A stretch of 64,000 nucleotides of DNA from Devosia indica (GTDB lineage Bacteria > Pseudomonadota > Alphaproteobacteria > Rhizobiales > Devosiaceae): NCBI RefSeq assembly GCF_003056405.1, contig NZ_PYVZ01000012.1, positions 62,001-126,000 of the forward strand, written 5' to 3'. The translations under genes were made by a program, and so were the position numbers. Of this stretch, positions 19,950 through 29,557 are shown piece after piece (within the stretch, counting starts at the first letter, position 1; every line of letters begins with the position of its first letter). A model generated the notes under the pieces. That model had not been told where the DNA came from and searched no databases. It was given only the letters and a program-made list of their open reading frames with translations.

Positions 19950-20459
19950 TTAGGCCAGCACCTTGACCATATAGCGCGCCGTCTCTTCATAGGCGGCGAG
20001 TTTTTCTTTGAGATCCGGGCGCTCTTCGACCCCGAAACCCTGCTTTTCCCAGAACGGTACCGAGCCATTGACCGCGACCAGGCTCATAGTCTCAAAGCCC
20101 ATGGCATGGGCATGCTTGGTCAGTGCATTCACGATCTGCCTGGCCGCGCCCAGCCCGCGCGTCAGCGGCAGCAGCGCCAGGTCGTGAATGTAATAGCTGT
20201 CGGCATCGGCCGGAATTTCCCCCAGAAAGGTGTCCAGCGCTGGCAGGTCTCCTCGTTTCCAGGGGTGGCTCAGGACATAGCCGGCCGGCTTTTCCGAGAC
20301 TTCGAGCAGATAGCAGCCATTGCGATAGAGGTCGAACTTCTCCGCCAGTACGGCTTCAGCTTCAAAAAAACCGGGGTGCACCCGGTTGGCGATCTCGAAC
20401 ACGGCCGCGAAATCATAGCCCGTCAGGGCACGCCAGGCGACGTCACGAAACTGGATCAT
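19950..20459 (-). CDS. GNAT family N-acetyltransferase
   Basis: 169 residues. The acetyl-CoA loop is TRGLGAARQI (about 98-108) and the late beta-bulge region is MSLVAVNGSVPFWEKQGF, both typical of GNAT enzymes. Substrate unknown. It lies between rpsA and sppA on the same strand; I do not recall it as part of the conserved block, so it may be an accessory insertion. Confidence 0.8.
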   Translation of the reverse strand: MIQFRDVAWRALTGYDFAAVFEIANRVHPGFFEAEAVLAEKFDLYRNGCYLLEVSEKPAGYVLSHPWKRGDLPALDTFLGEIPADADSYYIHDLALLPLTRGLGAARQIVNALTKHAHAMGFETMSLVAVNGSVPFWEKQGFGVEERPDLKEKLAAYEETARYMVKVLA

Positions 20460-20481
20460 CGTCCAAACCCTTTACACGAAA

Positions 20482-20507
20482 CGACCCGCACCGTTTGGCG
20501 CGGGTCG
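20482..20507 (-). terminator. Probable rpsA terminator
   Basis: 8-bp GC-rich stem (CGACCCGC / GCGGGTCG) starting 27 bp after the rpsA stop, followed on the minus strand by a weak T-rich stretch (GTTTCGTG). Confidence 0.6.
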
Positions 20508-20533
20508 AAAGCTTTAATGCAAAGCGATAGCGC

Positions 20534-22240
20534 TTACTTGTCGTCGCGGCCCTTGAGGGCTGCGCCCAGGATGTCACCGAGCGAAGCGCCCGAATCCGAG
20601 GAACCGAAGTTCGCAACGGCTTCACGTTCTTCAGCGATTTCGAGCGCCTTGATCGAGAGCTGGATGCGGCCGGTCTTGCGGTCGTACTGGGTGATGCGCG
20701 CATCGACCTTTTCGCCCTTGGAGAAACGCTCCGGACGCTGGTCGTTGCGGTCACGGCTGAGGTCGGCGCGGCGGATAAAGGCCGTCACTTCGCTGTCAGC
20801 GATACGGACTTCAATGCCCCCGTCGTTGACTTCGATAACCTCGGTGGTGACCACGGCATTCTTGCGCAGGCCGGTGCCATCGGAGGCGCCGCTATCGGCC
20901 AGGCCGTCAGCAGCAAGCTGCTTGATGCCGAGCGAGATGCGTTCCTTGTCGACATCGACGTCGAGCACCTTGGCCTGCACCATGTCGCCACGGTTGTAGT
21001 CGTCAAGCGCGATTTCGCCCGACTTCTGCCAATCCAGGTCCGAGAGGTGAACCATGCCGTCCACATCGCCTTCGAGGCCGATGAACAGGCCGAATTCGGT
21101 CTTGTTCTTGACTTCGCCTTCGATGGTGGAACCAACCGGGTTCTTTTCGGCGAAAGCTTCCCACGGGTTCTGCAGGGTCTGCTTGAGACCCAGCGAGATG
21201 CGGCGCTTGTCCGGATCGACCTCGAGCACGACCACTTCGACTTCCTGGGAGGTCGAGACGATCTTGCCGGGGTGCACGTTCTTCTTGGTCCAGCTCATCT
21301 CCGAGACGTGGATCAGGCCTTCAATGCCCGGCTCGAGCTCAACAAAGGCACCGTAGTCGGTGATGTTGGTCACGCGGCCAGTGAACTTGGCCTGGATCGG
21401 ATACTTCGCCTCGATGCCTTCCCAAGGATCGGCCTGAAGCTGCTTCATGCCCAGCGAGATGCGGTGGCTCTCGTGGTTGATGCGCACGATCTGGACCTTG
21501 ATGGTCTCGCCGATGGTGAGCACTTCGGACGGGTGGTTGACGCGGCGCCATGCAATGTCGGTGACATGCAGCAGGCCGTCAATGCCGCCCAGGTCCACGA
21601 ACGCACCGTAATCGGTGATGTTCTTGACCACGCCATCGACCACCTGGCCCTCTTCGAGCTGCTGGACGATTTCCGAACGCTGTTCAGCGCGCGATTCTTC
21701 GAGAATGGCGCGGCGCGACACCACGATATTGCCGCGGCGCTTGTCCATCTTGAGGATCTGGAAGGGCTGCGGCACGTTCATCAGCGGCGCGATGTCGCGG
21801 ATCGGACGGATGTCGACCTGCGAACGCGGCAGGAAGGCCACGGCGCCTTCGAGATCAACGGTGAAGCCACCCTTGACCTGGTTGAAGATGGTGCCTTCAA
21901 CGCGCTCATTGGCGTTGTACTTCTCTTCGAGCTTGACCCAGCTCTCTTCGCGGCGGGCCTTTTCGCGGCTCAGCACGGCTTCGCCGACGGCGTTCTCGAC
22001 GCGGTCGACATAGACCTCGACTTCCGAACCCACGGTGATGGTGCCGTCACGGCCGGCCTGGCCGAATTCCTTCAGCGGGACGCGGCCTTCGGTCTTCAGA
22101 CCAACGTCAACAATGGCCAGGTCCTTTTCGATCGCCACGACCCGACCTTTGACGACGGTGCCTTCAGCGGCATCGTTGTCGACAAAGGAATCGAGCAGCA
22201 TCGATTCAAAATCTTCTTTCGTCACAGTCTGCTGTGCCAA
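20534..22240 (-). CDS. rpsA: 30S ribosomal protein S1
   Basis: 568 residues with six S1 (OB-fold) repeats; the strongest are seen as GAFVDLGGIDGLLHVTDIAW and GAFVELEPGIEGLIHVSEMSW. S1 binds mRNA and helps the 30S subunit dock on structured leaders. The start is TTG at 22240 with GGAG 7 bp before it; no ATG gives the expected N-terminus (MAQQTVTKEDF). It follows cmk as I recall for many proteobacteria, with a 182-bp leader between them that may carry S1 autoregulation. Confidence 0.95.
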   Translation of the reverse strand: MAQQTVTKEDFESMLLDSFVDNDAAEGTVVKGRVVAIEKDLAIVDVGLKTEGRVPLKEFGQAGRDGTITVGSEVEVYVDRVENAVGEAVLSREKARREESWVKLEEKYNANERVEGTIFNQVKGGFTVDLEGAVAFLPRSQVDIRPIRDIAPLMNVPQPFQILKMDKRRGNIVVSRRAILEESRAEQRSEIVQQLEEGQVVDGVVKNITDYGAFVDLGGIDGLLHVTDIAWRRVNHPSEVLTIGETIKVQIVRINHESHRISLGMKQLQADPWEGIEAKYPIQAKFTGRVTNITDYGAFVELEPGIEGLIHVSEMSWTKKNVHPGKIVSTSQEVEVVVLEVDPDKRRISLGLKQTLQNPWEAFAEKNPVGSTIEGEVKNKTEFGLFIGLEGDVDGMVHLSDLDWQKSGEIALDDYNRGDMVQAKVLDVDVDKERISLGIKQLAADGLADSGASDGTGLRKNAVVTTEVIEVNDGGIEVRIADSEVTAFIRRADLSRDRNDQRPERFSKGEKVDARITQYDRKTGRIQLSIKALEIAEEREAVANFGSSDSGASLGDILGAALKGRDDK

Positions 22241-22422
22241 ATCTTTTCTCCGGTGCGCCGGTCGTTGAGGGTTGCAAACCTGAGCCCGAAGACGGGTCCG
22301 CTTCGGCAAATGCCAAAGCCGGCGCACGGAGCACCGCTTCAAGGAACAGGTTGATTGGGTATTTCATGGATCCGGGCCAGCGCCTGGGTGATCGCTCGAA
22401 AGGAACGGGCCCAAGGAGGAAA

Positions 22423-23076
22423 TTAGGAGGGCTTTTGCCCCCCTGCCTTGAGCGCCATGGCCTTCTCGACAATCGCGATGGCAGCGCGGAGTGCGGCTTC
22501 TATATCGAGTTGTGTCGTATCGAGCAAGTGCGCGTCGTCCGCCTGGTAAAAGCCTCCATGCGGATTGAGCATGTCGCGCGCGTCGCGCTCCTCGATCTGG
22601 TGGAACAGGGCATAGCGATCAACCGCCACGCCCCGCGCTTCCAATTGCCGGGCGCGGCGCTCCATGCGCGCCTTGCTGTCGGCCTGGATGAACAGTTTCA
22701 CATCGGCATCGGGGCAGATTCGTGTTCCGATATCACGCCCGTCCAGCACGGCGCCATCGGGCCCGGTGGCAAAATTGCGCTGGAAGTCGAACAGCGCCGC
22801 GCGCACCCCGGCGATCACCGCGACCTTGGAGGCCAGCACCCCGGCTTCGGCCGCCGTCAGCGCCGCCAGATCATCCAGATGTCCGGCATCGAGCGCCTGT
22901 GCCGCCGCAATGGCCGCGCTTTCAAAGGCCGGGCCATCCACCTTGTCGGCCACCGCCAGGCCCACCGCGCGATAGAGCAGGCCGGTGTCCAGATGAGGCA
23001 GTCCGTAGTGGCGCGCGAGGCCCGCGGCCAGCGTCCCCTTGCCCGAGGCGGCAGGTCCATCCACGGCAATAATCAT
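22423..23076 (-). CDS. cmk: Cytidylate kinase
   Basis: 217 residues. Phosphorylates CMP and dCMP. P-loop GPAASGKGT at the N-terminus, and the CMP-binding segment GRDIGTRICPDADVKLFI are clear. The ATG at 23076 gives MIIAVDGPAASGKGT, the standard start, with AGGAC upstream. aroA, which I recall preceding cmk in many alphaproteobacteria, is not here; upstream is a divergent promoter region shared with the FYDLN protein. Confidence 0.94.
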   Translation of the reverse strand: MIIAVDGPAASGKGTLAAGLARHYGLPHLDTGLLYRAVGLAVADKVDGPAFESAAIAAAQALDAGHLDDLAALTAAEAGVLASKVAVIAGVRAALFDFQRNFATGPDGAVLDGRDIGTRICPDADVKLFIQADSKARMERRARQLEARGVAVDRYALFHQIEERDARDMLNPHGGFYQADDAHLLDTTQLDIEAALRAAIAIVEKAMALKAGGQKPS

Positions 23077-23307
23077 GTCCTGTCCCCCAGAAGTGATCGG
23101 CTGATTCAAGCCGATAACGGTGCCGGTGGCGAAGGGCAAGAGGCGGTCCGGACACTGTTCGGAGCCTGCTCGAAGCGCGGGGGAGTCCGGCAATCGCGCA
23201 TTTTGCGTTTGACAGGGCAGGGCTTTGCCCATAACCGGACGAACCGAAATGGGCGTTCGCGGCTACTGAAGCGCCCGCAATTCTCCTTATTCGACGAGGC
23301 ATGAGAG

Positions 23308-23700
23308 ATGGCCACTGAACGCGGTACCAAGCGGACCGACCCCGATACCGGCAAGAAGTTCTACGACCTGAACCAGGACCCGATCGTCTCGCCTTATACC
23401 GGCAAGAGCTATCCGCGGTCCTTCTTCGAAACCCTGCCCGGCAAGCCCAGCCCGGTCACCGCCCGCAAGGTGGATGACGAAGAGCAGATCGAAGAAGAAG
23501 AAGTCGAGGATACTGCAGCGCCCGAGATCGTCAGCCTTGAAGAGGCCGACGCCGAGGAAAGCGGCGACGATATCCCTGATGTCGAAGATGTCGAGGTCGA
23601 CGAAGACCTGGGCGATGACGATGAAGACACCTTCCTCGAAGAAGACGAGGACGAAGACGACAGCCTCGGTTTCGACGTTGGCGACGACGAAGACCGTTGA
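23308..23700 (+). CDS. FYDLN-acid family protein (TIGR02300)
   Basis: 130 residues: a short conserved N-terminal domain (about 1-48, with GTKR, KKFYDLNQDPIVSPYTGKSYP) followed by a very acidic low-complexity tail (most of residues 55-130 is Asp/Glu). The family is widespread in alphaproteobacteria and its role is unknown. Some relatives carry cysteine pairs like a zinc ribbon in the N-terminal domain; here KRTDPDTG has none. The acidic tail suggests contact with basic proteins or RNA-binding partners, which is only a guess. Confidence 0.8.
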   Translation: MATERGTKRTDPDTGKKFYDLNQDPIVSPYTGKSYPRSFFETLPGKPSPVTARKVDDEEQIEEEEVEDTAAPEIVSLEEADAEESGDDIPDVEDVEVDEDLGDDDEDTFLEEDEDEDDSLGFDVGDDEDR

Positions 23701-23716
23701 TTTAATTTATCTTTTT

Positions 23717-23743
23717 CCGCCGGGGTCGGGTTTTCCCCGGCGG
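23717..23743. other. Strong hairpin after the FYDLN gene
   Basis: 9-bp GC stem (CCGCCGGGG / CCCCGGCGG), with T5 before and A-rich sequence after it, so the outer bases could extend the stem. It lacks a T-run on the 3' side in either direction, so it is not a standard intrinsic terminator, but it probably marks the 3' end of the upstream transcript. Confidence 0.4.
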
Positions 23744-23874
23744 GATAAAAAAGTGTCATTTAGGCACTTGCATGTGGCGGATTGTTCCAATAGGTTCCGC
23801 CTCGCTTCGGACGGGCAACGCCCCGACGAACCCAATTCTACCGCAAGGGCGCGCCACGCGCCGCTTGTTCGGAT

Positions 23875-23950
<76 letters not shown>

Positions 23951-23968
23951 GCCTTCGCTGCTATGCAG

Positions 23969-24011
23969 CTTCGGCTTGGCAGGCCCGTGAGGCCTGCACG
24001 AAGTTTTTTTT
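23969..24011 (+). terminator. Intrinsic terminator after tRNA-Ala
   Basis: Two-part stem: GCAGGCC/GGCCTGC (23979-23997) extended by CTTCG/CGAAG, then eight T (24004-24011). It ends the tRNA transcript 50-60 bp downstream of its 3' end. Confidence 0.85.
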
Positions 24012-24162
24012 GCTGAACACTGCGAAGGCTGTCGCGTCGTAGTTGCCGCAGGCGACGAAGACGGACCCGTCCCTGACCCGTATTCCAAACGATCTGAACT
24101 TCCTGCTGTCTTGCCCGCCCAAGAGAGCTAGAGTTTGGTCATTCCTGATTTGGGGGATGACC

Positions 24163-24444
24163 ATGCAATATGTCTACATCCTGCGCAGTCAAAGTGAACC
24201 GGGCCGACATTATGTCGGCACAACGCATGACCTTGGCGCGCGTCTGGCTCGGCACAATTCTGGGCTTGTTAGTCATACCGCAAAGTATGGACCATGGCAG
24301 ATTCAGACTTATCTTGGCTTCAATGACAGGGAGCGGGCCCTCGCATTCGAAAAATACCTCAAATCTGCCTCAGGGCGGCCTTCTCCAGGAAGCGACTCTG
24401 AGAGCTCAAGGGCGTCCAAACACCTCCCTCCTGCCTTCATTTGA
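24163..24444 (+). CDS. GIY-YIG endonuclease-like protein (frameshifted C-terminus)
   Basis: The N-terminal GIY-YIG core is intact: YVYILRS (the GIY strand), then HYVGTT (the YIG strand), then the conserved Arg/His region ARLARHNSG and a glutamate in FEKYLKS. Members are small nucleases of uncertain role (YhbQ/UPF0213-like). After KYLKSASGR the frame turns to unrelated Ser/Pro-rich sequence; the neighbouring frame reads AFSRKRL then TGA (24399-24401), the ending expected of the family. One missing base near 24375-24380 explains this. ATG 24163 has GGGGG 6 bp upstream. The catalytic part may still work, or the base change may be a sequencing error. Confidence 0.7.
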   Translation: MQYVYILRSQSEPGRHYVGTTHDLGARLARHNSGLVSHTAKYGPWQIQTYLGFNDRERALAFEKYLKSASGRPSPGSDSESSRASKHLPPAFI

Positions 24445-24492
24445 CACGCTGACCTGATCTGACATCGTTTCCGTCCCAATCAGGAATCACTT

Positions 24493-25638
24493 GTGCCCAA
24501 AAAGCCTGTTACCCTCACCCCCGCCCAGGCCCGCGCCATCTGGATGAGGGCGCAAAGGCTCGATGAAACCGAACCCTTCGGTGCCGGGCCGGCGGCGACG
24601 CGTGCCGCGATCGAACATCTGGGCTATGTGCAGATCGACACCATCAATGTCATCGAACGCTGCCACCATCATATTCTTTATGCCCGCATTCCGGCCTATC
24701 AGCGCAGCGACCTCGCCAGCCAGCAATCGGCAGAAAAGTCGGTCTTTGAGTATTGGACGCACGCCCTGAGCTACGTCCCCACCGCCGACCTGCCCTTTTT
24801 CATACCCGCCATGAAGGCCTATCGCGATAACCCCAGCGCCTGGTTCGGCTCGGTGACCAGGGCCGAAGTCAGCGCCATGACCCGGCGCCTGAAAAATGAG
24901 GGGCCGCTGTCGATCCGCGACATCGATGATGACGAACTGGTCGACAAGACCCATCCCTGGGCCAGCCGCAAGCCCTCCAAGCGCGTGCTGCAATTGATGT
25001 TCTACCAGGGCCTCGTCGCCATTGCCGAACGCCAGGGCATGCTCAAGACCTATGATCTGATCGGGCGCCATTTCGGCTGGGAAAAGGCCCCGCGCCCCGC
25101 CACCGAGCGGCAGGTCACCGCCTATCTGCTCGATCGGGCCCTGCGCAGCCAGGGCATTGTGAGCCTGGATTCGATCTGCCACCTCAACGCCCCGGCCAAA
25201 AAGGCGGTGCGCGAGCTGATCGAGAGCCGCGTGCGCAGGCGCCTGCTTGTGCCGGTCAGCATCGAAGGCGCCGAAAAGAACCCGCACTGGACCACCAGCC
25301 AGGCGCTGGAACAGGTGGCCCCGCCACCGGCCAATCGGGTGCATGTTCTTTCGCCCTTCGATCCGCTGATTATCCAGCGCAAGCGACTCAAGCTGATGTT
25401 CGGCTATGACCATATCTTCGAGGCCTATGTGCCGGCGGCCAAGCGGCAATATGGCTATTTTGCCTTGCCGGTACTGGTTGATGACCGCGTTGTGGCCGCC
25501 ATCGATCTCAAGACTGATAGGGCAAACCAGTCCCTCTTGGTGCAGCAATGGACCTGGCTGGAGGATGTCGGTGCCGAGGCCAAGGCGGCCATCGACACAG
25601 AGCTGGGCCGTTTTGAGCGCTTCCAGCTCACGCCATAG
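24493..25638 (+). CDS. YcaQ/AlkX-like winged-helix DNA glycosylase (HTH_42)
   Basis: 381 residues, the full family length. The family is made of tandem winged helices; E. coli YcaQ (AlkX) unhooks interstrand crosslinks and other alkylated bases. The catalytic QxD motif is visible as VQIDTI (about residue 47), followed by RCHHHILYARIP, and the C-terminal FGYDHIFEAYVPAAKRQYGYFALPVL block (split here: FGYDHIFEAYVP and KRQYGYFALP) is characteristic. GTG start with AGGA upstream. Single gene, 48 bp after the GIY-YIG protein. Confidence 0.82.
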   Translation: MPKKPVTLTPAQARAIWMRAQRLDETEPFGAGPAATRAAIEHLGYVQIDTINVIERCHHHILYARIPAYQRSDLASQQSAEKSVFEYWTHALSYVPTADLPFFIPAMKAYRDNPSAWFGSVTRAEVSAMTRRLKNEGPLSIRDIDDDELVDKTHPWASRKPSKRVLQLMFYQGLVAIAERQGMLKTYDLIGRHFGWEKAPRPATERQVTAYLLDRALRSQGIVSLDSICHLNAPAKKAVRELIESRVRRRLLVPVSIEGAEKNPHWTTSQALEQVAPPPANRVHVLSPFDPLIIQRKRLKLMFGYDHIFEAYVPAAKRQYGYFALPVLVDDRVVAAIDLKTDRANQSLLVQQWTWLEDVGAEAKAAIDTELGRFERFQLTP

Positions 25639-25653
25639 CGCGGGGATGTCCGC

Positions 25654-26943
25654 TCAGTCTGGGATGGTGCCGTTCTTGGCCAGCACATCGCCCGCCAGAT
25701 AAAGCGAGCCACAAATCAGCACTCTTGCGCCTTCGAAGCCTGCGGCCGCCTTGAGTGCGCTGGTGATCGAGCGCATGGCCTTGGCGGGGAAGCGCTGCGC
25801 CCGCGCCCGGGCGGCAATCTCTTCGGACTTGTGGGCGTTCTCCTCGCCCGGAATGGTCAGGGTCAGCACCTGGGCCGGATGCAGGTCGCGAAACACCTCG
25901 AGAAAATCTTCCGGCGCGCGATTGTTCATCATCCCCATGATCAGCACCAGCGGCTTTTCCGGCATGCCGGCAATGGTGCGGGCCAGAGCCGCTGCGCCAT
26001 GTGGATTGTGCCCGCCATCGAGCCACAATTCATGGCCTTCCGGCAGCAGGTCGCGCAGCTTGCCTGCGCGAATCGGTTGCATGCGCGCCGGCCAGGTGAC
26101 CCGCCGCAGCCCCTCGGCAAAACCGGCCGCGTCAATCGGCAGGCCAAACTGGCGGGCCGCGGCAATGGCCAGCCCGGCATTGTCGAACTGGTGCGGGCCG
26201 GGCAGGGCCGGAGGCGGCAGGTCGAGCAACCCGTCCTCGTCGGAATAGACCAGCCGCCCATCCTGTTCGGTGCCGTGGAAATCCTCATTCTGCCAGACCG
26301 GCGTCACGCCCAGCCGTCGCGCGGCCCGCTCAAGCACCGCACGGGCCTCTTCGTGCTGGATCCCCATCACCGCCTTTGATCCGCGCTTGAGGATACCGGC
26401 CTTGTTCGAGGCAATTTCAGCCAGCGAATTGCCCAGGAACCCCTGATGGTCATAATCGATCGGCGTGATGATCGTGCCGAGCGGATGGCGCACCACATTG
26501 GTCGTGTCATAAGTCCCGCCCATGCCCGTTTCGAGCAGCAGGAAATCGGCCGGCGTGTCGGCAAACAGCTTGAAGGCGGTCACCGTCGTCACCTCGAAAA
26601 AGGTGATCGGATCCCCATTGTTGACCTGCTCGACCTCTTCGAGCGCCGCATTGAGTTTTCGCGTGCCCACCAGCGTGCCGGCAAGGCGGATACGCTCGTT
26701 GAACCGCACCAGATGCGGAGAATTATAGACATGCACCGTCTTGCCGGCCGCCTCGAGAAAGGCGCGCAGATAGGCAATGGTCGACCCCTTGGCATTGGTG
26801 CCCGCAACATGAATCGTGGGCGGCAGGTGGTCCTGCGGATTGCCCAGCTTTTCCAATAGCGGGATCATGCGATCCAGGCTGAGATCGATCAGCCTGGGAT
26901 GCAGCTTGCTCAAGCGGGCGAGAATGGCGTCGGTGCGGGACAA
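25654..26943 (-). CDS. folC: Bifunctional folylpolyglutamate / dihydrofolate synthase
   Basis: 429 residues. Mur-ligase family: adds glutamate to dihydropteroate and to folates. P-loop HVAGTNAKGST, then SPHLVRFNERIR and the LLETGMGG segment (carbamate/Mg region), then LDGGHNPHGA in the C-terminal domain. The start was set at TTG 26943, which has GGAG 6 bp upstream and yields MSRTDAILARL, a typical start; a TTG 24 bp earlier is possible. I recall folC following accD in relatives; here it stands alone, convergent with the YcaQ-like gene and next to a repeat region. Confidence 0.92.
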   Translation of the reverse strand: MSRTDAILARLSKLHPRLIDLSLDRMIPLLEKLGNPQDHLPPTIHVAGTNAKGSTIAYLRAFLEAAGKTVHVYNSPHLVRFNERIRLAGTLVGTRKLNAALEEVEQVNNGDPITFFEVTTVTAFKLFADTPADFLLLETGMGGTYDTTNVVRHPLGTIITPIDYDHQGFLGNSLAEIASNKAGILKRGSKAVMGIQHEEARAVLERAARRLGVTPVWQNEDFHGTEQDGRLVYSDEDGLLDLPPPALPGPHQFDNAGLAIAAARQFGLPIDAAGFAEGLRRVTWPARMQPIRAGKLRDLLPEGHELWLDGGHNPHGAAALARTIAGMPEKPLVLIMGMMNNRAPEDFLEVFRDLHPAQVLTLTIPGEENAHKSEEIAARARAQRFPAKAMRSITSALKAAAGFEGARVLICGSLYLAGDVLAKNGTIPD

Positions 26944-26992
26944 GAGAGTCTCCGAATTTGGACACAATGCCGGTCATGCCACCGGCCCGGCA

Positions 26993-27121
26993 CCTCCCCC
27001 TTGACGGGGGAGGCTGGGAGGGGGTGCTTCAAGCGCATGGCGCCAGACAACCTCCTCCCCAGCGTTGCTATGGCCTTCGGCCTGGCGCCGCCTCCCGCCC
27101 CGCAAGGGGGAGGGGCGAGAA
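26993..27121. repeat. GC-rich intergenic repeat region
   Basis: Starts with an 8-bp hairpin, CCTCCCCC / GGGGGAGG around TTGAC (26993-27013), followed by further C- and G-tracts (AGGGGG, CCTCCTCCCC, AAGGGGGAGG). This is the style of dispersed palindromic elements found between genes in alphaproteobacteria. It lies between folC and the end of pheT. Confidence 0.55.
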
Positions 27122-27124
27122 GAG

Positions 27125-29545
27125 CTACTTCCTCAATTCGCCGCCCGTCGTCTTGGTCACCGCCGCCACCACGGCCGAGGAAACCTTGTCGATTTCCTCA
27201 TCGGTCAGCGTCCGCTCGCGCGGTTGCAGCGTCACCTCGATAGCCACCGATTTCTTGCCCTCACCCACATGGCTGCCCTCGAAGACGTCGAAAATGCCCA
27301 CGTCCTTGATCAGCGCCTTGTCGGCGCCCCGGGCGGCCTTGAGGATGGCGGCAGCAGTCACGCCACGATCCATCACGAATGCAAAGTCCCTGGAGACCGG
27401 CTGGAACGGGCTGAGCGCAAGCGCCGGCTTGGTCCTGGTGGCCTTCTTGCGCGGTTCTGGAATGGCATCGAGATCGATCTCGAACGCCGCCACGGGGCCC
27501 TCTATGTCGAGCTCGGCACTCAGCGCCGGATGCAGTTCACCAAACCAGCCCAAGGTCACCTTGGGACCAAGGGCAATGCGCCCGCCGCGCCCCGGATGGC
27601 TCCAGTCCGCCGCTTCGGGCAGCACCTGCACCTTCTCGATATCGACCCCCAGCGCATCAAGCACGGCGGCCAGGTCCGCCTTGGCATCCCACACGCCAAC
27701 CGCTTCGGCTTTGCCCGACCAGTGGCGGCCGGCGCCGTCCAGCGTTGCCGTGCCGGTGCGAATACCGGACGCATAGGTGTGCTGGCCTTCGGGCTGGTCC
27801 GACAGGAAAATCTGCCCGACCTCGAACAGCGCCACATCGGCAAAGCCGCGATTGGCATTGCGGCGCGCCCCGGCGATCAAGCCCGGCAACAGCGAGGGGC
27901 GCATATCGGTCATGTCCGAGGCAATGGCATTGGCCAATTGCCGGTCTTCGGTGCCCCCGCCGAAGCGGGCCGCCTCGTCGTGACTGATGAAGCTCCAGGT
28001 CACCGCCTCGTCCAGCCCGCGTGCCGCCAGCGCTCTGCGGGCGATACGACGGCGGTTCTGGATGGTGGTCAGCATGCGTGGCGCGACATGGGTCAGCCGC
28101 GGCAGCGGTTCGACCGGCACATTGTCCACGCCCACCATGCGCATCACTTCCTCGACCAGGTCCGCCTTCTGCGTCACGTCCGGGCGCCAGCTCGGCACCT
28201 TGACGTTGCGCACCGGGCCAGTGCCCTCCATGGCAAAGCCGAGCCTGCCCAGGATCGCCTCGATCTCGTCTGCCGAAACATCAAGACCGGTCAGGCGGTT
28301 GACCTCGGCCAGCGGGAAGTCGACGCGCGTATCAGGAAACACATCCTCGCCCGATATCGCCGGCTCCATCGGCTCGCCGCCACACAGCTCCAGCACCAGC
28401 CGCGTCGCCAGCTCCATGCCCGGTTCGGTCAGCGCCGGATCGACACTGCGCTCAAGCCGATAGCGCGCGTCTGAGACTATGCCGGTCTTGCGGCCGGACT
28501 GGGCGATCAGATCAGGGTCCCAGCTCGCGCATTCCATGAACACATTCGTGGTCTCCTCGGTGACGCCCGAGCGGATCCCGCCCATGATCCCGCCCAGGCA
28601 GAGCGGGCCCTTGTCGTCGGCGATGACGGTCATGCTCTCGTCGAGCGTATAGACCTTGTTGTCGAGCGCGTCGAACGCCTCGCCACGCGCATTGCGCAGC
28701 ACCATCGTGCCTTCAACCTTGTCGGCGTCATAGGCGTGCAGCGGCCGGCCCCAGCCGAGCGAGACCAGATTGGTGATGTCGACCACCGCGTTGATGGGCC
28801 GCAACCCAACGGCTCGCAACCGCTGCTGCAGCCAGTCGGGCGAAGGGCCGTTCTTGATGTTCTTCAGGTACCGCCCGGCAAACTTTCGGATCGCCTTGGG
28901 CTCATCCGCATCGAACTGGTGCGGCAGCGGCGCAATCGGGCTCGGGCCTGTGGAAGGGATGGGTGTGAAATCATTGGCTTTCAACGTGCCCAGGCCAAAG
29001 GCGGCGAGATCCCGCGCCACGCCATAAACGCCGGTCGCATCGCCCCGATTGGGGGTGATGGAAATGTCGAAGACCACGCCATCCATGCCGGCATAATCGA
29101 CATATTTCACGCCCACCGGCGCATCCTCAGGCAGTTCGATAATGCCGTCATGGTCCTCGCTCAGTTCCAGTTCGGCATTGGAGCACAGCATGCCGTTGGA
29201 CACCTGCCCGCGAATATTGCCCTTGCCGATGGTCATGTCCTTGCCTGGGATATAGGTGCCGGGGAAAGCGAAGACGGATTTGAGGCCCGTGCGGGCATTG
29301 GGTGCGCCACAGACCACGTCGATCAGCTCGCCGGTGCCCGCGTCAACTTTACATACACGCAGCTTGTCGGCGTTTGGGTGTTGCTCGGCCGAAACGATAT
29401 GGGCGGTCACGAAGGCTTCCAGCGCCTTGCCCTGGCTTTCAATCGCCTCCACCTCGAGACCGATCATGGTCAGCGCCTTGCCGATCTCGTCGGCGGAGGC
29501 CTCGGTGTCCAGATGTTCCTTGAGCCAGTCGAGGGTGAATTTCAT
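27125..29545 (-). CDS. pheT: Phenylalanine-tRNA ligase subunit beta
   Basis: 806 residues, the full bacterial length. Domains in order: N-terminal tRNA-binding OB fold (about 40-150), B3/B4 editing domain, B5, catalytic-like core, and C-terminal FDX-ACB anticodon-binding domain (from about 710, with SPFQPVSRDFAF). Works as alpha2-beta2 with PheS. In most bacteria pheT follows pheS directly; here a 346-codon gene separates them, with 12 bp to pheT, so all three are probably one transcript. Confidence 0.96.
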   Translation of the reverse strand: MKFTLDWLKEHLDTEASADEIGKALTMIGLEVEAIESQGKALEAFVTAHIVSAEQHPNADKLRVCKVDAGTGELIDVVCGAPNARTGLKSVFAFPGTYIPGKDMTIGKGNIRGQVSNGMLCSNAELELSEDHDGIIELPEDAPVGVKYVDYAGMDGVVFDISITPNRGDATGVYGVARDLAAFGLGTLKANDFTPIPSTGPSPIAPLPHQFDADEPKAIRKFAGRYLKNIKNGPSPDWLQQRLRAVGLRPINAVVDITNLVSLGWGRPLHAYDADKVEGTMVLRNARGEAFDALDNKVYTLDESMTVIADDKGPLCLGGIMGGIRSGVTEETTNVFMECASWDPDLIAQSGRKTGIVSDARYRLERSVDPALTEPGMELATRLVLELCGGEPMEPAISGEDVFPDTRVDFPLAEVNRLTGLDVSADEIEAILGRLGFAMEGTGPVRNVKVPSWRPDVTQKADLVEEVMRMVGVDNVPVEPLPRLTHVAPRMLTTIQNRRRIARRALAARGLDEAVTWSFISHDEAARFGGGTEDRQLANAIASDMTDMRPSLLPGLIAGARRNANRGFADVALFEVGQIFLSDQPEGQHTYASGIRTGTATLDGAGRHWSGKAEAVGVWDAKADLAAVLDALGVDIEKVQVLPEAADWSHPGRGGRIALGPKVTLGWFGELHPALSAELDIEGPVAAFEIDLDAIPEPRKKATRTKPALALSPFQPVSRDFAFVMDRGVTAAAILKAARGADKALIKDVGIFDVFEGSHVGEGKKSVAIEVTLQPRERTLTDEEIDKVSSAVVAAVTKTTGGELRK

Positions 29546-29557
29546 CTTTTCAGGTCC

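Noticed and set aside
23470-23700. Tandem repeat in the FYDLN gene
   Set aside because: Explained by the acidic Asp/Glu tail (GAA/GAC codons); no exact repeating unit.
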